A stretch of 6,058 nt of DNA. It comes from Chloroflexota bacterium (lineage in GTDB: Bacteria; Chloroflexota; Anaerolineae; Ardenticatenales; Ardenticatenaceae). This document shows positions 1 through 5,323 of the stretch, piece by piece (the first letter of the stretch is position 1; each line of letters opens with the position of its first letter). The notes under the pieces are model-generated. The model did not search any database. It worked only from the letters and a program-made list of their open reading frames with translations, and was not told the origin of the DNA. The position numbers and the translations under genes were made by a program. The stretch covers positions 1-6,058 of the forward strand of contig DOUV01000451.1 in the NCBI GenBank assembly GCA_003520455.1, read 5' to 3'.

Positions 1-1
1 C

Positions 2-901
2 GAAGCACCGGCCCCGACCACAGCCCCAACTGAAGCGCCTGCCGCCACGACGGAGGCAACCAAGGCTCCCGGCGGCACCGGCGAGATGGGCACCAAGGAT
101 ACCCCCATCGTCATGAGCTTCGTGCCGTCGGGTGACACCCAGGAGATCATCGCCAGCGGTTCGGAGATCGCTAAGATGATCGAGGAAAAGACAGGGCTCA
201 GCATCATGGCCAACGTCGCCACCAGCTACGCCGCCGTCGTCGAGGCGATGTGCGCCGGCAATGCGCCCATCGGCTGGTTGAACACCTTCAGCTATATCCT
301 GGCGCATGAGAAGTGCGGGGTAGACGTCGCCCTGGCCACTGTGCGCTTCGGTAACGCCTACTACACTGGCCAGATCATCGCCAACAAGGACAGCGGCATC
401 AAGACCCTGGCCGACCTGAAGGGCAAGACGATGTGTTGGGTCGATCCGCTCAGTACGTCGGGCTACATTATCCCGCGCATCATGCTCAAGGCCGCCGGTG
501 TAGACCCCGACAAAGATCTGGCCAAGGCGGTTGAGGCTGGCAGCCACAACAACGTGGTGATCGCGGTCTACAAGGGTGATTGCGACGCGGGGGCCACCTT
601 TGTTGACGCACGGAGCTCGGTCGAGAAGGATTTCCCCGACGTCAAAGAGAAGGTCGAGGTCATCGCCGAGTCACCGAAGATCCCCAACGACACCGTCAGT
701 TTTGCCAAGGAGGTCCCGCCGGACGTCCGCGACAAAGTCGTCAACGCGTTACTCGAGCTTTCCCAGGAAGAAAAGGGCAAGGCGGCGTTGCAGACGGTCT
801 ACGAGATCGAGGGCTTCGAGAAGGTCGACGATAGTTTCTACGATGAGTTTCGCACCCAGCTCGACGCTGCAGGCGTGAACATCGAGGAACTGGCGAAGTA
901 A
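2..901 (+). CDS. phnD: PhnD-like phosphonate-family ABC transporter substrate-binding lipoprotein (5' end missing)
   Basis: Extracytoplasmic solute-binding protein of the PhnD family that delivers ligand to the permeases encoded downstream. The frame is open to the left edge, so the ATG at 86 is internal. The first 28 residues are an Ala/Pro/Thr/Glu-rich linker, as follows the lipobox of a lipoprotein; the signal peptide is outside the window. In window numbering (299 residues) family marks are TSYAAVVEAM (74-83), GNAYYTGQII (117-126), KDSGIKTLADLKGK (129-142), DPLSTSGY (148-155), GSHNNVV (180-186), GDCDAGATFVD (192-202) and SPKIPNDT (224-231). By alignment from memory, S151-T152-S153 and H182 match the E. 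coli PhnD residues that hold the phosphonate group, D230 matches Asp205, and D202 replaces Glu177. Family assignment is firm; the ligand is not known. Phosphonate, phosphite, a phosphate ester or a nucleoside remain possible, and the downstream pseudouridine genes favour something pseudouridine-related. Confidence 0.9.
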   Translation, partial: EAPAPTTAPTEAPAATTEATKAPGGTGEMGTKDTPIVMSFVPSGDTQEIIASGSEIAKMIEEKTGLSIMANVATSYAAVVEAMCAGNAPIGWLNTFSYILAHEKCGVDVALATVRFGNAYYTGQIIANKDSGIKTLADLKGKTMCWVDPLSTSGYIIPRIMLKAAGVDPDKDLAKAVEAGSHNNVVIAVYKGDCDAGATFVDARSSVEKDFPDVKEKVEVIAESPKIPNDTVSFAKEVPPDVRDKVVNALLELSQEEKGKAALQTVYEIEGFEKVDDSFYDEFRTQLDAAGVNIEELAK

Positions 902-932
902 GGGCAGACAGCCGTCCGCCCCTGCACCCTGC

Positions 933-961
933 GCGGGGCGGGCCGGTTCGGCCCGCCCCGC
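933..961 (+). terminator. GC hairpin between phnD and phnC (attenuator or mRNA-stabilising stem)
   Basis: Perfect 12-bp inverted repeat: arm 933-944 (GCGGGGCGGGCC), loop 945-949 (GGTTC), arm 950-961. The loop could close by one further G-C pair. All stem pairs are G-C. No T-run follows (CTGCTTGACG), so it is not a classic intrinsic terminator. A stem just after a binding-protein gene commonly lowers read-through into the transporter genes or protects the 3' end of the binding-protein message. That role is inferred here; the stem itself is directly visible. Confidence 0.55.
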
Positions 962-969
962 TGCTTGAC

Positions 970-974
970 GAGGG
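970..974 (+). promoter_or_regulatory. Ribosome binding site deciding the phnC start
   Basis: GAGGG lies 8 bases before the GTG at 983. The alternative in-frame TTG at 965 has only the hairpin arm (CGCCCCGCTGC) upstream and no purine-rich site, so GTG 983 is preferred. Confidence 0.6.
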
Positions 975-982
975 AAACAGGC

Positions 983-1741
983 GTGCTCGAGATCCGCAAC
1001 CTCACGAAAGTGTACGACGACGGCACCCAAGCTCTCGACAACGTCAGCTTTACCGTCGAGGATGGCGAGTTCCTGGTCATCATTGGCCTTTCAGGTTCGG
1101 GCAAATCCACGCTTCTCCGCTGTATCAACCGTCTGATTGAGCCAACGGCCGGCCAGATCATCTGGAACGGCGTGGAAATCACCGCGGCGAGACCGGCTGA
1201 ACTGCGCCGCATCCGCCGCCAAATCGGCATGATCTTTCAACATTTCAACCTGGTGAAACGCTCCAGTGTTCTCACCAACGTTCTCTCCGGGCGGTTGGGC
1301 TACGCGAATACCCTGGCGAGTGTGCTCAATCAGTGGCCCCAGCGTGACATTCAGATGGGGATGGAACGGCTCGAGCTGGTCGGCATCGCCGAAAAGGCGC
1401 ACAATCGCGCGGACGAGCTCTCCGGTGGCCAACAACAGCGGGTCGGCATCGCGCGGGCTCTCATGCAGGAACCCAAACTCATGCTGGCCGATGAGCCGGT
1501 CGCCAGCCTGGATCCGGCGACCTCGCACTCCATTATGAAGTATATCGAGCAGTTGAACCGCGAGCAGGGCGTGACGGTGCTGTGTAGCCTCCACTTTCTG
1601 AGCCTGGCGCGCGAGTACGGGACCCGCATCATCGCGCTCAAGGCCGGTCGCTTGATCTTTGATGGCAGTCCCACGAAGATCGACGAGCGGCGCTTCCGCG
1701 AGATTTACGGCGAAGAGGCTGTCGAAGTCGAGATTCGCTGA
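983..1741 (+). CDS. phnC: PhnC-like ABC transporter ATP-binding protein
   Basis: Cytoplasmic ATPase that powers the PhnE1/PhnE2 permease pair. With the GTG start the protein has 252 residues, close to the usual PhnC length, and begins MLEIRNLTKVYDDGTQALD. All nucleotide-binding motifs are intact: Walker A GLSGSGKST (35-43), Q-loop IFQHFNL with Q86, ABC signature LSGGQQQR (146-153), Walker B LMLADE (166-171), D-loop SLDP (175-178) and H-loop SLH with H204. The tail LAREYGTRIIALKAGRLIFDG is the PhnC form, in contrast to sulfate- or amino-acid-type ATPases. The stop codon overlaps the ribosome binding site of the next gene. The longer TTG start at 965 would add six residues without a ribosome binding site. 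Family is certain; the imported substrate cannot be read from the ATPase. Confidence 0.93.
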   Translation: MLEIRNLTKVYDDGTQALDNVSFTVEDGEFLVIIGLSGSGKSTLLRCINRLIEPTAGQIIWNGVEITAARPAELRRIRRQIGMIFQHFNLVKRSSVLTNVLSGRLGYANTLASVLNQWPQRDIQMGMERLELVGIAEKAHNRADELSGGQQQRVGIARALMQEPKLMLADEPVASLDPATSHSIMKYIEQLNREQGVTVLCSLHFLSLAREYGTRIIALKAGRLIFDGSPTKIDERRFREIYGEEAVEVEIR

Positions 1742-1744
1742 GGT
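1740..1744 (+). promoter_or_regulatory. Ribosome binding site of phnE1, overlapping the phnC stop
   Basis: GAGGT includes the last two bases of the phnC TGA stop and sits 10 bases before the ATG at 1755. It supports that start over the in-frame ATG at 1659, which would overlap phnC by 83 bases, and it suggests translational coupling. Confidence 0.6.
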
Positions 1745-1754
1745 AGACCGCTCT

Positions 1755-3152
1755 ATGGAACGTGCCGAGTTTCGCCCCCCGCCCTCCGGCCCGGCCCCAG
1801 CGGTAGCGGCCGTCCTCTCGCTGTTCCTTCCCGGTTTGGGGCAGATCCTGGAGGGGCGCCGCGAGCGGGGCGGTCTCCTGCTCCTATTGACATTGGCCCT
1901 CCTCGGCTTAATCGTCTGGCTCCAGGTGCCGCTCCTGCTGGTGACGCTCATTCCCTTCTGGCTCTGGAATGCACTCGACGCGTACCAACTTGCGGGCGGA
2001 GCCCGTCCCAATGGCGCCATGCTCTTCTTACTGGCGGCACTCCCTGTCTACGCGATTGGGTGGCGGATCACCGAGATTGATTTCGGGACCCTGCTCGGTA
2101 GCGCGAACAAGGTTCAGCCGCTCGTCACCGGGCTCCTCCAGCCGGCGCTGCTCCGGCGCGAGGTGGAGCTTGGCGGGGACAAGGTACAGTTCCAGGTGCC
2201 CTGCGCGCCGAATCCGCCGCCACTCCCGCCGGCCGCTCATGGCCCCACCATCACTCCCGGGGCGAGTTGCGGTGTCGTTGGTGAATCTCTGACCCTCGTG
2301 GGCACCGGGTTCCCCCCCAACACGCCGGTCCAGCTCTGGTGGATCAACCCAATCGGCGCACAGAGCCGCGTCCGAGTGAACGGCTCATACGAGCCCATCG
2401 TCACCGCTGCCGAGGGGAATTTCACTGCGCAACTGACGATCCCCCAGGCCGTTCCGCTTGGCGTGAGCGAAAAACCCGTGTTTCACACCATCGAGGCGCG
2501 CTATGTCGCCAGAGTTGGTGGCTGGCACCTGACCGAGACGTTCTGGCTGGTGGTTTACCGTATGTTGGAGACCATTGCTCAGGCCCTCATGGCCACATTC
2601 GTCGGCTCGATCCTGGCCGCCGCGATCAGCTTCTTCGGTGCGCGCAACCTGATGGCGGTCAGTTCGCTCACCCGAGGACTGTACTATGTGGCTCGCGGCA
2701 TTATGAACATCCTACGCTCCATCGAGCCGCTGATCATGGCCATCGTCTTCGTCGTCTGGGTCGGCCTGGGCCCCTTTGCCGGTGTTCTCGCGCTGATCGT
2801 CCACACGATCGCCGCCCTGGGCAAGCTCTACTCTGAGGCCATCGAGAGCATCGAGCCCGGTCCGATTGAGGCCATCCGGGCCACCGGCGCCAACCAGATC
2901 CAGACGATTGTCTACGCCGTCATCCCGCAGGTGTTGCCTCCCTGGATCGCCTTCACCGTCTATCGTTGGGATATCAACGTCCGCATGTCCACCATCATCG
3001 GCTTTGTTGGCGGGGGCGGTATTGGTTTCTTGCTCGCCCAGTGGATTCGCCTGACCGATTTCCGCTCGGCGGGCGCGGCGATCTGGGCCATCGCGGTCGT
3101 GGTCGCGGTCCTCGACTACCTGAGCGCCCGCGTGCGCGAGAGGGTCATCTAA
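1755..3152 (+). CDS. phnE: PhnE-type ABC permease with N-terminal TM2-like module and Ig-like extracytoplasmic insert
   Basis: Inner-membrane channel subunit, 465 residues against about 260-280 for an ordinary PhnE. Order of parts: (1) residues 12-82, a hydrophobic module with LSLFLPGLGQ (21-30) and WLWNALDAYQLA (69-80), resembling TM2/DUF5683-type proteins; (2) a membrane segment near 85-103; (3) an extracytoplasmic region of about 160 residues holding C150, a Pro-rich stretch (151-165), C172 and an Ig-like core with GTGFPPNTPVQLWW (183-196) and TAAEGNFTAQLTIP (217-230); (4) the permease core from about 270, with segments near 273-295, 325-350, 385-403, 412-430 and 440-456. The cytoplasmic coupling loop is clear: EAIESIEPGPIEAIRATGAN (361-380), followed by the IVYAVIPQ stretch. 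The C-terminal core is closely related to the next gene, so the two probably form the heterodimeric pore. The core assignment is firm; the role of the added domains is unknown. Confidence 0.9.
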   Translation: MERAEFRPPPSGPAPAVAAVLSLFLPGLGQILEGRRERGGLLLLLTLALLGLIVWLQVPLLLVTLIPFWLWNALDAYQLAGGARPNGAMLFLLAALPVYAIGWRITEIDFGTLLGSANKVQPLVTGLLQPALLRREVELGGDKVQFQVPCAPNPPPLPPAAHGPTITPGASCGVVGESLTLVGTGFPPNTPVQLWWINPIGAQSRVRVNGSYEPIVTAAEGNFTAQLTIPQAVPLGVSEKPVFHTIEARYVARVGGWHLTETFWLVVYRMLETIAQALMATFVGSILAAAISFFGARNLMAVSSLTRGLYYVARGIMNILRSIEPLIMAIVFVVWVGLGPFAGVLALIVHTIAALGKLYSEAIESIEPGPIEAIRATGANQIQTIVYAVIPQVLPPWIAFTVYRWDINVRMSTIIGFVGGGGIGFLLAQWIRLTDFRSAGAAIWAIAVVVAVLDYLSARVRERVI

Positions 3153-3153
3153 C

Positions 3154-4335
3154 ATGGCATCGTCTCGCCCCCCCGCATCTCCCGCGTCCGATGTTCGCCA
3201 GAGCTTTATCGAACGATTGAGCCGCACCTGGCTCTGGTGGTTGATCGCGATTCCACTTCTGATCTGGAGCGTCAAAGCCACGAATTTCGATCTTCCCCTG
3301 CTCATCGGCGGTGCACCCAAAGCGCGCGAGATCCTGACCGACCTCGTGCAGCCATCGCTGGTCACACGTGGCGAGGAGATCCAAGAAGCCTACGCCCAGA
3401 TCCAGGTCCCCTGCACCGGTGAGGGGCCGGTCCAGAAGAGTGCCGGCAAAGGACCAGAACTGACCCTTTCCCAGACCTGTCTCAACGCGCGCGAGTCGCT
3501 CACTATCAGGGGGACAGGGTTTCGCCCCAACACAGACGGGCGCATCTACTGGCAGCCGCCCGACACACCCGGGCGCCTGCGCGACGAGCGTTTTACGACC
3601 GACGCTGAGGGGAACTTCACCGTCGAGACCGATATCCCGCCTCTGCTGGCCGAACACGCCGGCATCACTCAAGTGCAGGCGCTCCTCACGTGGACATCCG
3701 GCCGCTTGCGCCCAAGCCCAGCCCTCCGAACGACCTTTGGCAAGATTATCGAAACCGTCTTTCTCGCCCTGATGGCGACCACCTTCGGCGGCATCCTCGC
3801 CATTCCGCTGAGTTTCCTCGGGGCCCGTAACCTGATGCCACATACCTGGCTCGGGGACGCTGTCTACGGCGTTACGCGCACCTTCTTTAACTTCATGCGC
3901 TCGATCGAGCCACTCATCCTGGCGACGATCTTCGCCATCTGGGTTGGATTCGGTCCCTTCGCCGGCGTGCTGGCCCTGGCGGTCAGCACCATCGCCAACA
4001 TCGGCAAACTCTACGCCGAGGCCGTCGAGAGCATCGACCCCGGCCCGCTGGAGGCGATCCGTGCGACGGGTGCCAACGAGATTCAGACCATCGTCTACGG
4101 GGTCATCCCGCAAATCATTCCGCCCTACCTCTCGTTCACAATCTACTACTGGGACATCAACGTCCGCATGTCCACGATCATCGGCTTTGTCGGGGGCGGG
4201 GGGATCGGTCTGGAATTGTCGCGCTGGATCAATCAACTACAATGGAACAACGCAGCAACGGCGGTCTGGGCAATCGTGCTCGTCGTCACCTTGATGGACT
4301 ACAGCAGCGCCATCGCGCGGGAGCGGTTGGTCTAA
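3154..4335 (+). CDS. phnE: PhnE-type ABC permease with Ig-like extracytoplasmic insert
   Basis: Second channel subunit, 393 residues. It has one N-terminal membrane segment (about 27-42, WLWWLIAIPLLIWSV) and lacks the TM2-like module of the first permease. Residues 43-195 form an extracytoplasmic region with QIQVPC (C87), C109, GTGFRPNTDGRIYW (120-133) and TDAEGNFTVETDIP (149-162). The core follows, with membrane segments near 200-222, 250-275, 315-333, 340-356 and 368-386. The coupling loop EAVESIDPGPLEAIRATGAN (289-308) is nearly identical to that of the upstream permease, as is WDINVRMSTIIGFVGGGGIG (333-352). It starts one base after the phnE1 stop, with GAGAGGG (3139-3145) nine bases ahead as ribosome binding site. 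The two permeases look like an old tandem duplication. The substrate is not identifiable from this sequence. Confidence 0.92.
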   Translation: MASSRPPASPASDVRQSFIERLSRTWLWWLIAIPLLIWSVKATNFDLPLLIGGAPKAREILTDLVQPSLVTRGEEIQEAYAQIQVPCTGEGPVQKSAGKGPELTLSQTCLNARESLTIRGTGFRPNTDGRIYWQPPDTPGRLRDERFTTDAEGNFTVETDIPPLLAEHAGITQVQALLTWTSGRLRPSPALRTTFGKIIETVFLALMATTFGGILAIPLSFLGARNLMPHTWLGDAVYGVTRTFFNFMRSIEPLILATIFAIWVGFGPFAGVLALAVSTIANIGKLYAEAVESIDPGPLEAIRATGANEIQTIVYGVIPQIIPPYLSFTIYYWDINVRMSTIIGFVGGGGIGLELSRWINQLQWNNAATAVWAIVLVVTLMDYSSAIARERLV

Positions 4336-5268
4336 ATGACCCAGAAACGCTCGAAAATCCTCGTCATCGGCGGTTCGGCCCTGGACATCAAGGCCCAGAC
4401 CACGTCCCCGGTTGAGTACGGAATCTCAGTCCCCGGCCAGATACGCCTCAGCGTCGGCGGCTCGGCCCGCAACATGGCCGAGAATCTGGCGCGTCTCGAG
4501 GTCGAGACCGTGCTCTTCTCCGTGGTCGGCGATGATGTCGCCGGGCGCTACCTGATCGAGACCACCGGTCGCGTTGGGGTGGATGTGAGCCAGGTGCTCG
4601 TTTCCGACAAGCACCATACCGGCGCCTACCTGGCCATGATTGGCTTGCATGGGGAGCCGGAGTGGGGCATGGATGACATGAGCATCATGGAACTAATCTC
4701 GCCCGACTACATCAATACACGTCGGGCTCTCTTCCGCGGGGTGCGCGCGATCGTGCTCGACATGAGCGTCGCGCCCCCTACACTCCAGACCATCTATGCC
4801 CTGGCCCGGCGCCACCGGATCGGAGTCTGCATCGACCCCACTGCCCGGCTGCTGGCGCGGCGCCTCATTCCCTACCTCAACCAGACCGCCATCATCACGC
4901 CCAACCAGGCTGAGGCCGAGGTGCTCTGCGACTGTACGATCCGCGATGCTGACGACGCGGCCGAGGCGGCGCGCCAGCTCGTCAGTATGGGTGTCAAGCT
5001 TGCCATTATCACGCTAGGGGAAAAAGGTCTCGTCTACGCTACCGCCGAAGAGAGTGGCCGCGTCCCGGCGCTGGAAGTGGACGTGGTAGACCTCACGGGG
5101 ATCGGCGACGCGCTCACGGCTGCGGTGGTCTTCGGCCTGATCCATGACTTTCCGGTGGATGAAGCCGTTCGCCTTGGGGTCACCGCGGCTGCTCTTACCC
5201 TGAGTTGCCCTGAGACTGTCTGCCCTAACCTGAGCCTCGAGCGGCTCTATGACAGGCTCGTCTTGTGA
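4336..5268 (+). CDS. psuK: PfkB-family sugar/nucleoside kinase, probably pseudouridine kinase
   Basis: Cytoplasmic kinase, 310 residues, the usual size. If PsuK, it converts pseudouridine plus ATP to pseudouridine 5'-phosphate, the substrate of PsuG encoded next. Visible motifs: GGSALDI (12-18, D17 in the sugar-contacting position), PGQIRLSVGGSARNMAENLARL (33-54, first PfkB signature, of the PsuK kind), VVGDD (63-67), DMSIMELISPDYI (114-126, a PsuK-like lid region), TPNQAEAE (188-195, the N..E motif with N190 and E193), ITLGEKG (225-231) and DLTGIGDALTAAV (252-264, second signature, D258 as catalytic base). The anion-hole motif reads GIGD where most family members have GAGD. Its ATG touches the phnE2 stop with no spacer; the best ribosome binding site is a weak GGGAG 12 bases ahead, so translation is likely coupled. 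Other PfkB substrates cannot be ruled out by motifs alone; the psuG neighbour makes PsuK the best call. Confidence 0.85.
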   Translation: MTQKRSKILVIGGSALDIKAQTTSPVEYGISVPGQIRLSVGGSARNMAENLARLEVETVLFSVVGDDVAGRYLIETTGRVGVDVSQVLVSDKHHTGAYLAMIGLHGEPEWGMDDMSIMELISPDYINTRRALFRGVRAIVLDMSVAPPTLQTIYALARRHRIGVCIDPTARLLARRLIPYLNQTAIITPNQAEAEVLCDCTIRDADDAAEAARQLVSMGVKLAIITLGEKGLVYATAEESGRVPALEVDVVDLTGIGDALTAAVVFGLIHDFPVDEAVRLGVTAAALTLSCPETVCPNLSLERLYDRLVL

Positions 5269-5270
5269 GC

Positions 5271-5309
5271 GGAGATTGGAGATGACGGCTTCATCAATCT
5301 CTCATCTCT
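5271..5309 (+). repeat. Inverted pairs of heptamer repeats in the psuK-psuG gap
   Basis: Two tandem heptamers GGAGATT (5271-5277) and GGAGATG (5278-5284) face two on the other strand, AATCTCT (5296-5302) and CATCTCT (5303-5309). They allow two competing hairpins: GAGATTG (5272-5278) with CAATCTC (5295-5301), extendable by ATGA (5282-5285) with TCAT (5291-5294); or GAGATGA (5279-5285) with TCATCTC (5302-5308). The stems cover a possible psuG ribosome binding site and the ATG at 5282. The stretch is richer in A and T than the flanking genes. It may be a short dispersed heptamer repeat, a translational control hairpin, or both. Confidence 0.6.
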
Positions 5310-5323
5310 TTACCCGATCCTCA

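Noticed and set aside
86..901. phnD-like gene starting at the ATG at 86
   Set aside because: The frame is open to the left edge through a Pro/Ala/Thr lipoprotein linker, and there is no ribosome binding site before 86, so the true start and signal peptide lie outside the window.
933..961. Classic Rho-independent terminator ending the operon after phnD
   Set aside because: No T-run follows the stem and the downstream transporter genes need the same transcript unless an internal promoter exists; I could not see a convincing one in 902-982.
965..982. TTG start for phnC, adding six residues
   Set aside because: No ribosome binding site precedes it, while GTG 983 has GAGGG at 8 bases and gives the usual PhnC N-terminus.
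1659..1754. Longer phnE1 starting at 1659 inside phnC
   Set aside because: The added residues are only the out-of-frame reading of the phnC C-terminus, and ATG 1755 has a good ribosome binding site.
1091..2020. 309-codon open frame on the minus strand across phnC and phnE1
   Set aside because: It covers the conserved ATPase motifs of phnC in reverse and has no recognisable domain; it is a GC-driven shadow frame.
3145..4236. 363-codon open frame on the minus strand, antisense to phnE2
   Set aside because: It lies fully over a strongly supported permease gene, its translation is a low-complexity Asp/Gly/Arg-rich sequence with no recognisable motif, and long antisense frames are expected at this GC content.
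4336..5268. Kinase annotated as ribokinase or 1-phosphofructokinase
   Set aside because: The PGQIRLSVGG and DMSIMELISPDYI regions resemble PsuK, and the next gene encodes the matching glycosidase.
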